Of a DNA stretch of 64,000 bases, positions 16,938 to 25,126 are shown in pieces (position 1 is the stretch's first letter; every line of letters begins with the position of its first letter). Source of the stretch: Pseudomonadota bacterium (GTDB taxonomy: Bacteria > Pseudomonadota > Alphaproteobacteria > Rhizobiales > Rhizobiaceae); NCBI GenBank assembly GCA_023419535.1, contig JAEZXX010000116.1, positions 1-64,000 on the forward strand, given 5' to 3'. A program made the position numbers and the translations under genes. Under the pieces are notes generated by a model. The model worked only from the letters and a program-made list of their open reading frames with translations. It was not told where the DNA came from and searched no databases.

Positions 16938-18029
16938 TCAGGAGCGCGCCGCCAGAAGCGGCGCGTGGTCGAAGGGCCCGCCGTCGAGGAAGCGCTCGAC
17001 GATGTCCTCGAAGCCTTGCGTGTCGAGGTCCTGCGCCCCGAGCCAGGTCTCGCAGTGATAGGACTTGGTGTAGCGCTCGCCGGAATCGCAGATGAGCGAG
17101 ACGAGCGACCCGGTCTCGCCCGCGGCCCGCATCTGCCAGGCCTTCCAGCAGAGCGCGAAGAAGTTCGTGCCCGTCGAGCCGCCGACCTTGCGGCCGAGCC
17201 GGCGCGAGAGGACGCGCATGGCGCCCAGCGAGGCCGCGTCCGGCACCTTCATCATCTCGTCCACCACCTCGGGCACGAAGGAGGGCTCGACGCGCGGCCG
17301 CCCGATCCCCTCGATGCGCGAGGGCCGGTCGCAGACCGCGCTCCGGTCGTCGTCGCGATAGCCGGCGAAGAAGGCGGAGAACTCGGGATCGACGCCGAGA
17401 AGCCGCGTCGACAGGCGCTTGTAGCCGATATAGCGCCCGATCGTCGCCGTCGTGCCGCCCGTCCCGGCGCTCATCACCACCCAGGCCGGCATGGGATGGG
17501 GCTCGAGCCGCATCTGCTCGAAGATCGATTCGGCGATGTTGTTGTTGCCGCGCCAGTCGGTCGCGCGCTCCGCATAGGTGAACTGGTCGAGATAGTGGCC
17601 GCCGAGCCGCACGGCGAGCGAGGCCGCCTCGTCGTAGAGCGAGACGCCGGGCTCCACGAGATGGCAGTGGCCGCCATAGTGCTCGATGGCCGCGATCTTG
17701 TCGCAGGAGGTCGATCTCGGCATCACCGCCGTGAACGGGACGCCGATCATCTGGGCGAAATAGGCCTCGGAGACAGCGGTCGAGCCGGAGGAGGCCTCGA
17801 CCACCGGAGCGCCCTCCCGGATCTTGCGGTTGCAGAGCCCGTAGAGGAAGAGCGAGCGCGCCAGCCGGTGCTTGAGGCTTCCGGTGGGGTGGGTCGACTC
17901 GTCCTTCAGGTAGATGTCGATGCCCGGAACCGCCGTTTCCAGACGCAGGAGATGGGTGTCGGCCGAGCGCCGCTGGTCGGCCTCGATCAGGGCGACGGCC
18001 CGTTCGGCGAAGGCGCGGGAGGAGGGCAC
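16938..18029 (-). CDS. PLP-dependent cysteine synthase/desulfhydrase (Cds1-like)
   Basis: Fold-type II PLP enzyme, 363 aa. The Schiff-base lysine is K53 in HPTGSLKHRLARSLF; the phosphate-binding glycine loop is SAGTGGTTATIG; VEASSGSTAVSEAYFAQ is the substrate-binding loop. The N-terminal SADTHLLRLETAVPGIDIYLKDEST resembles the mycobacterial L-cysteine desulfhydrase Cds1 group rather than CysK or CysM, so release of sulfide from cysteine is as likely as its synthesis. It starts four bases after the folD stop and is the last gene of purU-folD-cds1. Confidence 0.75.
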   Translation of the reverse strand: MPSSRAFAERAVALIEADQRRSADTHLLRLETAVPGIDIYLKDESTHPTGSLKHRLARSLFLYGLCNRKIREGAPVVEASSGSTAVSEAYFAQMIGVPFTAVMPRSTSCDKIAAIEHYGGHCHLVEPGVSLYDEAASLAVRLGGHYLDQFTYAERATDWRGNNNIAESIFEQMRLEPHPMPAWVVMSAGTGGTTATIGRYIGYKRLSTRLLGVDPEFSAFFAGYRDDDRSAVCDRPSRIEGIGRPRVEPSFVPEVVDEMMKVPDAASLGAMRVLSRRLGRKVGGSTGTNFFALCWKAWQMRAAGETGSLVSLICDSGERYTKSYHCETWLGAQDLDTQGFEDIVERFLDGGPFDHAPLLAARS

Positions 18030-18033
18030 GGGC

Positions 18034-18906
18034 TCAGCCAGCCCGCCGGTTCGCGGCCGTGAGCGTGTTCTTCAGAAGGCAGGCGATCGTCATCGGACCG
18101 ACGCCCCCCGGCACTGGCGTGATGGCGCCCGCCACACTCTTCGCTTCGTCGAAGGCGACGTCGCCGACGAGCCGGCCCTTGGCCGCGCCGTCCGCGGGGG
18201 CGAGCCGGTTGATGCCGACGTCGATGACGACCGCGCCGGGCTTGATCCAGGCGCCGCGCACCATCTCCGGACGACCGACGGCGGCGACGAGGATGTCGGC
18301 GCTGCGGCAGATCGCGGCAAGGTCTCGGGTCTTCGAATGCGCCGTCGTGACGGTCGCGTTCTCGGCCAGGAGCAGCTGCGCCACCGGCTTTCCGACGAGG
18401 ACGGAGCGGCCGAGCACCACGGCGTTCGCGCCCGAAATGTCCGCCAGCACGGATTTGACGAGCAGCATCGAGCCGAGCGGCGTGCAGGGGACGAGACCGG
18501 GCAGCCCGTTCAGCAGCCGCCCGGCATTCTGCGGGTGCAGCCCGTCGACATCCTTGGCCGGATCGATCGCGTCGATCACCGCGCCCGCGTCGATGTGGCG
18601 GGGCAGCGGCAGTTGGACGAGGATGCCGTCGACCGCGTCGTCCGCGTTGAGGCGCCGCACCAGAGCCAGGAGATCCTCCTGGCCCGTCTCCGCGGGCAGG
18701 CGATGCTCGAAGCTCGCCATCCCCGCCTCGCGCGTCAGCCTGACCTTGGAGCCGACATAGACCTCGCTCGCCGGGTCGTTGCCGACGAGCACGACCGCCA
18801 GGCCGGCCGGCCGGCCGGTGCGCGCGGCGAAGGCCGAAGCGTCCGCGGCGACCGTGCCGCGAAGTGCCGCCGCCGTCGCCTTGCCGTCGATGATCCTGGC
18901 ACCCAT
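18034..18906 (-). CDS. folD: Methylenetetrahydrofolate dehydrogenase/cyclohydrolase FolD
   Basis: Bifunctional cytosolic enzyme interconverting 5,10-methylene-, 5,10-methenyl- and 10-formyl-tetrahydrofolate, 290 aa. Diagnostic motifs: YVGSKVRLTREAGM with the catalytic lysine, GILVQLPLPRHID, DVDGLHPQN, PCTPLGSM, VVLGRSVLVGKPVAQLL (NADP site) and PVPGGVGPMTIACLL. It lies 33 bases after purU and four bases before the cysteine enzyme, all co-directional. The pairing with purU suggests tuning of formyl-folate pools. Confidence 0.95.
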   Translation of the reverse strand: MGARIIDGKATAAALRGTVAADASAFAARTGRPAGLAVVLVGNDPASEVYVGSKVRLTREAGMASFEHRLPAETGQEDLLALVRRLNADDAVDGILVQLPLPRHIDAGAVIDAIDPAKDVDGLHPQNAGRLLNGLPGLVPCTPLGSMLLVKSVLADISGANAVVLGRSVLVGKPVAQLLLAENATVTTAHSKTRDLAAICRSADILVAAVGRPEMVRGAWIKPGAVVIDVGINRLAPADGAAKGRLVGDVAFDEAKSVAGAITPVPGGVGPMTIACLLKNTLTAANRRAG

Positions 18907-18939
18907 TGCGCGTCGTCCCGCTTTCGAACCGGGCGCTTT

Positions 18940-19803
18940 TCAGTCCCGGAAGACCACCGTCTTGTCGCCGTTCAGGAGCACGCGGTTGTCGAGGTGCCAG
19001 GCGATGGCGCGCGATAGCACGCGGCGCTCGATGTCGCGACCCTTGCGGACGAGATCGTCGGGCGTGTCGTGATGGGCGATGCGCTCCACGTCCTGCTCGA
19101 TGATCGGCCCTTCGTCGAGGTCGGCGGTCACGTAGTGCGCCGTCGCGCCGATCAGCTTCACGCCGCGCGTATGGGCCTGATGGTAGGGCTTGGCGCCCTT
19201 GAAGCCGGGCAGGAACGAGTGGTGGATGTTGATGCAACGTCCCGCGAGCTTGGCGGAGAGATCGTCGGAGAGGATCTGCATGTACCGGGCGAGCACCACG
19301 AGCTCGGCGCCCGTCTCCTCGAACACCTCCAGGATGCGCGCCTCCTGCGCATCCTTCGTGGCCTTGGTGATCGGCAGGTGGTGGAAGGGAATGCCCGAGA
19401 GGTCGTGATGGGCGTAGGTGTCCTCCGGGTGGTTCGCGACGATCCCGACGATCTCCATGCGCAGTTCGCCGATGCGCCATCGATAGAGCAGGTCGGCCAG
19501 GCAGTGGTCGAACTTGGAGACGAAGATCAGGACCTTCGGCACCTCGTCGCGCGAGCGCAGGCGCCAATCCATCTGGAAGCGCTCGGCGATGGTGGAGAAG
19601 CCGGCCGTCAGCCCCTCGATCGAGACGAGGCGCTCCACCATCGCGAAGCGCACGCGCATGAAGAAGCGGCCGGTCTGCGCGTCGTCGAACTGGTGCGCCT
19701 CGCGGATGTCGGCGCCGTTGTCGAACAGATGGCGCGAGACGGCCGCCACGATTCCGGGGCGGTTGGCGCAGGACAGAGCGAGTGTGAATTCGGCGGAGGA
19801 CAT
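18940..19803 (-). CDS. purU: Formyltetrahydrofolate deformylase PurU
   Basis: Hydrolyses 10-formyl-tetrahydrofolate to formate and tetrahydrofolate, 287 aa. An N-terminal ACT domain (FTLALSCANRPGIVAAVSRH, residues 5-80) is followed by the formyltransferase-like catalytic domain with NIHHSFLPGFKGAKPYHQA and GATAHYVTADLDEGPIIEQD. The ATG at 19803 gives the usual N-terminus; the reading frame continues far upstream only as antisense of the sensor kinase. It is the first gene of the minus-strand operon and diverges from the two-component genes. Rhizobial purU genes are often linked to methyl-group catabolism, which is not visible here. Confidence 0.93.
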   Translation of the reverse strand: MSSAEFTLALSCANRPGIVAAVSRHLFDNGADIREAHQFDDAQTGRFFMRVRFAMVERLVSIEGLTAGFSTIAERFQMDWRLRSRDEVPKVLIFVSKFDHCLADLLYRWRIGELRMEIVGIVANHPEDTYAHHDLSGIPFHHLPITKATKDAQEARILEVFEETGAELVVLARYMQILSDDLSAKLAGRCINIHHSFLPGFKGAKPYHQAHTRGVKLIGATAHYVTADLDEGPIIEQDVERIAHHDTPDDLVRKGRDIERRVLSRAIAWHLDNRVLLNGDKTVVFRD

Positions 19804-20103
19804 GAGACGACTTCCCTGAACGCGTGATGGTCTTCCGGGCGCGAGGCACGGGATGGGACCGGATGCCGCCCCGATCCATGCCAGAAGCCCGAGGCATCGC
19901 CGCGCTAGGATTGCGACGCCGATCGTTGGTTCTTCGTCAAACCGCCGCCGATCGGCAAGACCTGTCTTGCCGCCGGATCGCAAGGGTCCCTTCGGGGCCG
20001 CCCGGCGGATCGACAGGGAAGCCTTGCGGACGTAAAGCTGCGCTTGGGCCCCCCGCCGGTCTCGGACCTCGCCGGGCGGCGGAATCGGAGGAGATGTTCG
20101 ACC
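19804..20103. promoter_or_regulatory. Divergent promoter region with an 18-bp palindrome
   Basis: This 300-base gap separates purU (minus) from the sensor kinase (plus). It holds no convincing gene. At 19954-19971 is the perfect dyad GGCAAGACCTGTCTTGCC (8-bp arms, CT centre), a good candidate for a regulator binding site serving one or both directions. GGAGGAG at 20088-20094 is the ribosome site of the kinase. Confidence 0.5.
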
Positions 20104-21930
20104 ATGCGGCGGTTGCGGAACGGTGCGGCGATCGCCCTCGTGCTCGCCATCCTCTCCACCGTCGCGGCCATTCAGATCTTCTCTCTCGCCATGGATCGGG
20201 CCGCCGCCAACGGCGTGGGGACGCTGCGTCTGGCGACCGCCTCGCTTTCCGGCCATCTGGAACGCTACGAGGCCCTTCCCGCGCTCGTTTCCGATCAGCC
20301 GGAGCTTCTGGCCGTCCTCGCCGCGCCGGACAACCCGGCGCTGCGCCGGGGCGCGAACGTCTTCCTCGCCGACCTCGCCCGGCGGCTGGCGATCTCGGAC
20401 GCCTACGTGATGCTGCCGGACGGAGAGACGGTCGCGGCCAGCAATTTCGAGGGCGTGAGCTTCGTCGGACAGAACTTCCGCTACCGCCCCTATTTCCAGG
20501 CCGCCGCCGAGGGACGCCAGGGACGCTTCTTCGGGCTCGGGACGACGTCGAACCGTCGGGGCTTCTATCTCTCCGACGCGATCCGGGACGCCAGCGGACA
20601 GGTCGTCGGCATCCTCGCCCTCAAGGTGGACCTCGACCCGATCGAGGCGACCTGGGCGAGCAACGACACCGAGATCCTCGTCCTCGACCCCGAGAACATC
20701 GTCTTCATGGCGGGGCGGGCGGAATGGCGCTACCGCATCTTCGGGCGGACCGAGGAGACCGCTCTGGAGCGCAGCGCGCAGGTTCGCCGCTATGCGCGAG
20801 AGCCCGTCACGCCGCTCGAAGTCCACCGCTCGCAGGCCTTCGACGGGACGCCGACCCTCGTCGTCGGGTCGGGCCGTCAGGCCCGCGAGTTCCAGGCCCT
20901 GCGCGACACGATGCCGGAGGCCGGCTGGACGGTCCTCGTCCTCGCCGACACCCAGCCCGCCTCCCGCCAGGCGTTGACGGGCGGCCTTGCGATCTTCCTC
21001 ACCTTGGTGCTCGGTGCGTTCGCCACCGCCGCGGAACGCTCGCGCCGGCACCGCGTGAAGGAGCGTCGGCACGCGGACGCCGCCGCCAAGCTGCGGCTGG
21101 AGAGCGAAGTGTCCCAGCGCACCTTCGCCCTCGCGCAGGCGAACCGGCGGCTGGAGGAGGAGATCGGCGAGCGCCGCGCCACCGAGGAGCGCCTGCGGCG
21201 CACCCAATCGGACCTCGTGGAGGCCGGCAAGCTCGCGGCCCTCGGGCAGATGTCCGCCGCCCTCAGCCACGAGTTCAACCAGCCGCTCGCCGCCGCCAGC
21301 GCCTACGCCGACAACGCCGCCCTGTTCCTGGAGCGCGGGGCGAACGAGAAGGCCGGCGAGACGATCGGCCGTGTCTCGGACCTGCTCGCACGGCTGTCGG
21401 CCATTTCGCGGACCCTGCGCAACTTCGCGAGGCGGCCGGAGGACGAGCTCTCGCCGGTCGACGTCGGCGAGGCGATGGAGGACGCGATGGGCATCGCCGG
21501 GCACCGGCTGAAGGCGGTCGGGGCCGACGTCGAGGTCTCGCCCGGCCTGACGGGCCTGAGGGTCGAGGCGGTCCCGATCCGGCTGCAGCAGGTCCTGGTG
21601 AATCTTCTGACCAACGCCGCGGACGCGGTCGAGGAGGCCGACATGCGCCGCATCTCGGTCCGCGAGCGGGCGGAGCCGGACGGGCGCGTCTCCATCCTCG
21701 TCGAGGACACGGGCCCGGGCGTCCCCGCCTCGATCGCCCAGCGCATCTTCGATCCGTTCTACACCTCCAAGGCGGCGGGCAAGGGGCTCGGCCTCGGCCT
21801 CTCGATCTCCTACAACATCGTCAGCGATTTCGGCGGGCGGCTGGCGCTCGAGCGGACCGAAGGCGGCGGAGCGCGCTTCGTGATGGAGCTCGTGCGCGCC
21901 GAGATCGACCTGAAGAGCGCCGCCGAATGA
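20104..21930 (+). CDS. DctB-like sensor histidine kinase
   Basis: Membrane sensor kinase, 608 aa. An N-terminal helix (residues 4-26) and a second helix at about 289-311 enclose a periplasmic dCache-type sensor domain of about 260 residues with FVGQNFRYRPYFQAA. A coiled-coil stretch follows (ERRHADAAAKLRLESEVSQR), then the HisKA box ALSHEFNQPLAAA with phospho-acceptor H389, N box NLLTNAADAVEE, and G boxes DTGPGVP and KGLGLGLSISYNIVSDFGG. This domain order matches DctB, the C4-dicarboxylate sensor. Its stop overlaps the regulator start (ATGA). The position before tctCBA suggests sensing of a carboxylic acid, which is inference. Confidence 0.88.
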   Translation: MRRLRNGAAIALVLAILSTVAAIQIFSLAMDRAAANGVGTLRLATASLSGHLERYEALPALVSDQPELLAVLAAPDNPALRRGANVFLADLARRLAISDAYVMLPDGETVAASNFEGVSFVGQNFRYRPYFQAAAEGRQGRFFGLGTTSNRRGFYLSDAIRDASGQVVGILALKVDLDPIEATWASNDTEILVLDPENIVFMAGRAEWRYRIFGRTEETALERSAQVRRYAREPVTPLEVHRSQAFDGTPTLVVGSGRQAREFQALRDTMPEAGWTVLVLADTQPASRQALTGGLAIFLTLVLGAFATAAERSRRHRVKERRHADAAAKLRLESEVSQRTFALAQANRRLEEEIGERRATEERLRRTQSDLVEAGKLAALGQMSAALSHEFNQPLAAASAYADNAALFLERGANEKAGETIGRVSDLLARLSAISRTLRNFARRPEDELSPVDVGEAMEDAMGIAGHRLKAVGADVEVSPGLTGLRVEAVPIRLQQVLVNLLTNAADAVEEADMRRISVRERAEPDGRVSILVEDTGPGVPASIAQRIFDPFYTSKAAGKGLGLGLSISYNIVSDFGGRLALERTEGGGARFVMELVRAEIDLKSAAE

Positions 21931-23273
21931 GCGCGCCCGACATCGTCCTCGTCGACGACGAGAAGGACGTCCGCCTGTCCTACGCCCAGAGCCTCGAGCT
22001 CGCGGGCTTCCAGGTCCGCGCGCTGGAAAAGGCCGAGAGCGCCCTCCCGCTCCTCGGCCCGACCTTCCCGGGCGTCCTCGTCAGCGACATCCGCATGGGC
22101 GGCATGGACGGGATGACGCTGCTGTCGCGCGTCCGCTCGATCGATCCGGAGCTGCCGACCGTCCTCGTCACGGGACATGCCGACATGGCGCTCGCCGTAC
22201 GGGCCATGCGCGAGGGCGCCTACGACTTCATCGAGAAGCCGTTTCCCGCGCGCCAGCTCGTGGAGGTCGCGACCCGCGCGCTCGACCGCCGGCGGCTGGT
22301 CCTGGAGAACCGGCGGCTGCGCGCCGCGGCCAAGGTCGAGGACGGCATCGAGACGCGGCTCCTCGGCCGCCACCGCGCGATCGCCGATCTGCGCCATCGC
22401 ATCGAAGCGCTCGCAGGGGCCGACACCGACGCGATCATCGTCGGCGAGACGGGGACGGGCAAGCAGGTGGTCGCCCGGCTTCTCCACGATCTGAGCCCGC
22501 GCAGCGCCCGCCCCTTCGTCACGGTGGACTGCGCCGCGCTGCCGCGCGAGTTCGCCGAGAGCGAGCTCTTCGGCCACGAGGCGGGCGCGGTCTCCTTCTC
22601 GCCGCGCGCGCGCTACGGCAAGTTCGAGCAGGCGCACGGCGGAACGCTTCTCCTCGACGGGTTGGCGCTGCTTCCGGCCGACCTGCAGGCGCGGCTTCTC
22701 GCCGTCGCCGAGACGCGGCAGATCGTGCGGATCGGCTCCAGCGTGCCGATCCCCGTCGACATCCGCATCCTCGCCACGGCCGCCCGGGACCCGGAGGACG
22801 AGATCGCCTCGGGGCGCCTTCGCGCCGACCTCGTCTACCGCCTTGCCGTGGTGCGCCTGTCGATCCCCCCGCTGGCCGAGCGGCGCGAGGACGTGCCGCT
22901 GCTCTTCCTGCACCTCGCCTCGCAGGCGGCCGCGCGGCTCGGCCGCGAGGCGCCGGACGTGCCCCAGGCGATGTTGGCCGATCTCGTCCAGCGCGACTGG
23001 CCGGGCAATGTCCGCGAGCTGCGCAACGCGGCCGAGCGCTTCGTGCTCGGCCTCGGGCAGGACGGCGAGTTCGGACGCGACAGCGAGGCGCGCTCGCTGG
23101 CCGAGCAGACCGCGGCCTACGAGCGCTCGCTCATCGTCGCCGCCCTCGCCCGGTCGGGCGGCCAGCTGAAATCGGTCTACGAGAACCTCGGCATCTCGCG
23201 GAAGACGCTCTACGAGAAGATGCAGAAGTTCGGAATCGACAAGCGCGATTTCGGCCTGTCCGACAGGGACTGA
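21927..23273 (+). CDS. DctD/NtrC-family response regulator lacking GAFTGA
   Basis: Response regulator of 448 aa: receiver domain with D54 (VSDIRMGG) and a conserved lysine (FIEKPF), central AAA+ domain and a C-terminal Fis-type helix-turn-helix (YENLGISRKTLYEKMQKFGI). The Walker A GETGTGK (173-179) and arginine-finger region (LRADLVYRL) are intact. The sigma-54 contact loop GAFTGA is replaced by GAVSFS (220-225), and the Walker B DE is DG (D244-G245). It is therefore unlikely to remodel sigma-54 polymerase and may act with sigma-70, as the Rhodobacter capsulatus NtrC and HupR proteins do. It is translationally coupled to the kinase and precedes tctCBA. Confidence 0.88.
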   Translation: MSAPDIVLVDDEKDVRLSYAQSLELAGFQVRALEKAESALPLLGPTFPGVLVSDIRMGGMDGMTLLSRVRSIDPELPTVLVTGHADMALAVRAMREGAYDFIEKPFPARQLVEVATRALDRRRLVLENRRLRAAAKVEDGIETRLLGRHRAIADLRHRIEALAGADTDAIIVGETGTGKQVVARLLHDLSPRSARPFVTVDCAALPREFAESELFGHEAGAVSFSPRARYGKFEQAHGGTLLLDGLALLPADLQARLLAVAETRQIVRIGSSVPIPVDIRILATAARDPEDEIASGRLRADLVYRLAVVRLSIPPLAERREDVPLLFLHLASQAAARLGREAPDVPQAMLADLVQRDWPGNVRELRNAAERFVLGLGQDGEFGRDSEARSLAEQTAAYERSLIVAALARSGGQLKSVYENLGISRKTLYEKMQKFGIDKRDFGLSDRD

Positions 23274-23597
23274 ACCATCCACCCGAGCCAGGGATGGGTC
23301 GGTTCGGGAACATGGGCCGGAAGCGAATGGGTGGATTTCCACCCACCCGGATGGCGCGGGTCGCAAAATCTCTCCGGCGGGCGGCCGACGCCGCTTGTAT
23401 CTTCACACGTCCTATACGCATCGTCTGTCTGCTCCTCGTCCCGCAAGGTCCGGACAAGGAAGACGCAGGCGGCTTGGGAGGGCCGCGAGGCACCGCTGCC
23501 GGCCTCCGCCGGACGACCTTTCCAAACCGCACAGCACGACATCCACCCAGCGGGGCAGACGCGTCCCGCCCTTCGACACGACCCGGGAGGTATTCCT
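23274..23597 (+). promoter_or_regulatory. Regulatory gap upstream of tctC
   Basis: This 324-base gap contains no convincing gene. At 23328-23345 is the dyad TGGGTGGATTTCCACCCA (7-bp arms, ATTT centre), a plausible operator for the upstream two-component system. I found no -24/-12 element with the GG-N10-GC spacing required for sigma-54, which agrees with the degenerate regulator. GGGAGG at 23585-23590 is the tctC ribosome site. Confidence 0.45.
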
Positions 23598-24572
23598 TTG
23601 CGCAAGACCATCGCCGCCGCATTCCTCGCCTCGACGGTTCTCGTGGCCGGCTCCGCCGCCGCGCAGGACTATCCGTCCAACCCGATCACCATCGTCGTGC
23701 CCTTCTCGGCCGGCGGACCGACCGACACCGTCGCGCGTCTCCTCGCGCAGTCGATGTCCTCGACCCTCGGCCAGCAGGTTCTGGTGGAGAACGTCGGCGG
23801 CGCCGGCGGCACGCTCGGCGCGGGCCAGGTCGCGCAGGCCGATCCGGACGGCTATCGCCTGCTTCTCCACCACATCGGCATGTCGACGGCGCCGACGCTC
23901 TACCGTCAGCTGAACTTCGATCCGACGACCGACTTCTCGCCGATCGGCCTCATCACCTCGGTTCCGATGACGATCGTGGCGCGCAAGGACTTCGAGCCGA
24001 CCACGGCCGAGGAGCTGCTGACCTATCTGCGCGAGAACGGCGCCGACACGACCTACGCCAACGCCGGCATCGGCTCGGCCTCGCATCTGTGCGGCATGCT
24101 CATCCAGGAGGCGCTCGGCGTCCAGATGATCACCGTGCCGTATCAGGGCGCCGCGCCCGCCATGACCGACATCCTCGGCGGCCAGGTCGACGTCCTCTGC
24201 GACCAGACCACCAACACCACCAACCAGATCCGCAACGGCGACGTGAAGGCCTACGCAGTGACGACGCCCGAGCGGGTGGAGGCGCTGCCCGATCTGCCGA
24301 CGACGGCCGAAGCCGGCCTGCCGGACCTGCAGATCGGCGTCTGGCACGGCCTCTACGGCCCGGCTGGCCTCGACCCGGCGGTGGTGGAGCGCCTGTCGGA
24401 GGCGCTGCAGACCGCGCTCGCCGACGAGACGGTGATCGCGCGCTTCGCCGACCTCGGCACGACGCCGGTCGCCGCCGAGGAGGCGACGCCGGCGGCTCTC
24501 GAGGCCGAGCTGACCTCGCAAATCGAGCTGTGGCGCCCGATCATCGAGAACGCCGGCGAATACGCCGACTGA
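23598..24572 (+). CDS. tctC: Tripartite tricarboxylate transporter substrate-binding protein TctC
   Basis: Periplasmic solute receptor of a secondary TTT system, 324 aa. A signal peptide ends at GSAAAQ (about residue 21). The mature start YPSNPITIVVPFSAGGPTDTVARLLA and the loops NVGGAGGTLGAGQV and TVPYQGAAPAMTDILGGQVD are hallmarks of the Bug/TctC family. The start is TTG at 23598, placed seven bases after GGGAGG and giving a proper signal peptide; upstream ATGs in frame would add a long non-signal leader. It is followed by tctB and tctA. The ligand may be citrate-like or another carboxylate; Bug proteins vary widely. Confidence 0.9.
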   Translation: MRKTIAAAFLASTVLVAGSAAAQDYPSNPITIVVPFSAGGPTDTVARLLAQSMSSTLGQQVLVENVGGAGGTLGAGQVAQADPDGYRLLLHHIGMSTAPTLYRQLNFDPTTDFSPIGLITSVPMTIVARKDFEPTTAEELLTYLRENGADTTYANAGIGSASHLCGMLIQEALGVQMITVPYQGAAPAMTDILGGQVDVLCDQTTNTTNQIRNGDVKAYAVTTPERVEALPDLPTTAEAGLPDLQIGVWHGLYGPAGLDPAVVERLSEALQTALADETVIARFADLGTTPVAAEEATPAALEAELTSQIELWRPIIENAGEYAD

Positions 24573-24587
24573 TCAAACGAACCGAAG

Positions 24588-24620
24588 GGTCCCGCGCCGC
24601 CGGCGCGGGGCCCCTTTCCG
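24588..24620 (+). terminator. Intercistronic hairpin between tctC and tctB
   Basis: GGGTCCCGCGCCG (24588-24600) pairs almost perfectly with CGGCGCGGGGCCC (24602-24614) and is followed by CTTTCC. Such partial terminators commonly raise the amount of binding protein over the membrane subunits. Confidence 0.5.
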
Positions 24621-24637
24621 TCGGGAGGAGACACGTC

Positions 24638-25114
24638 ATGCAGGAGACGGCCAAGCCGCTCGTCCGCTCGCGCCGCAACGCGATCACGGGCGCGATCTTC
24701 ATTGCCATCGCCGCGGGATTCGGCATCGAGGCGCTGAACTATCCGCTCGGTTCGCCGATCCGGATGGGCCCCGGCTTCATCCCGCTGACGCTCGCCGGCA
24801 TCCTCGCCACGCTCGGCCTGATCATCCTGATCGGAGGCCTTCGCGAGGACGAGCGCATCGACGTCGCTCCCATCCCCTGGGCGGGCGGCGCCCTCGTCAT
24901 GGGCTCGCTCATCCTCTTCGGACTCTTCGCGCGCCAGCTCGGCCTCGTGCCGATCGTGTTCGTCTGCACTACGCTCACCGCGATGGCCTCGAAGAACAAC
25001 ACGATCGTCTCCGCGCTCACGATCGCTGCGGTCCTCTCGGCGGCCTGCTACCTCATCTTCAAGGTCGGTCTCGGCATCACCCTGCCGACATTCGGCCCCC
25101 TGTTCTCCTTCTGA
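24638..25114 (+). CDS. tctB: Tripartite tricarboxylate transporter small membrane subunit TctB
   Basis: Small integral membrane subunit, 158 aa, with four predicted helices: AITGAIFIAIAAGFGIEAL, FIPLTLAGILATLGLIIL, GGALVMGSLILFGLFA and a C-terminal pair around IVSALTIAAVLSAACYL. The motif PIRMGPGFIPLTL is typical of TctB. GGGAGGAG precedes the ATG. It lies between the binding protein and the large subunit tctA, which starts 12 bases after its stop. Confidence 0.88.
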   Translation: MQETAKPLVRSRRNAITGAIFIAIAAGFGIEALNYPLGSPIRMGPGFIPLTLAGILATLGLIILIGGLREDERIDVAPIPWAGGALVMGSLILFGLFARQLGLVPIVFVCTTLTAMASKNNTIVSALTIAAVLSAACYLIFKVGLGITLPTFGPLFSF

Positions 25115-25126
25115 GGGCGCTCGACC

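Noticed and set aside
19954..19971. Possible sigma-54 -24/-12 promoter (GGC...TTGC)
   Set aside because: The GG and GC doublets are 13 bases apart instead of 10; the sequence is better explained as a palindrome.
19804..21504. Upstream extension of the purU frame by several hundred codons
   Set aside because: It runs antisense through the sensor kinase gene; the ACT domain begins right at the ATG at 19803.
23350..23370. Possible sigma-54 promoter before tctC (TGGCGCGGGTCGCA)
   Set aside because: GG-to-GC spacing is 8 bases, not 10, so it does not fit the sigma-54 consensus.
23395..23420. TTGTAT and TATACG as a -35/-10 pair before tctC
   Set aside because: Only 12 bases separate them, well short of the usual 16-18.
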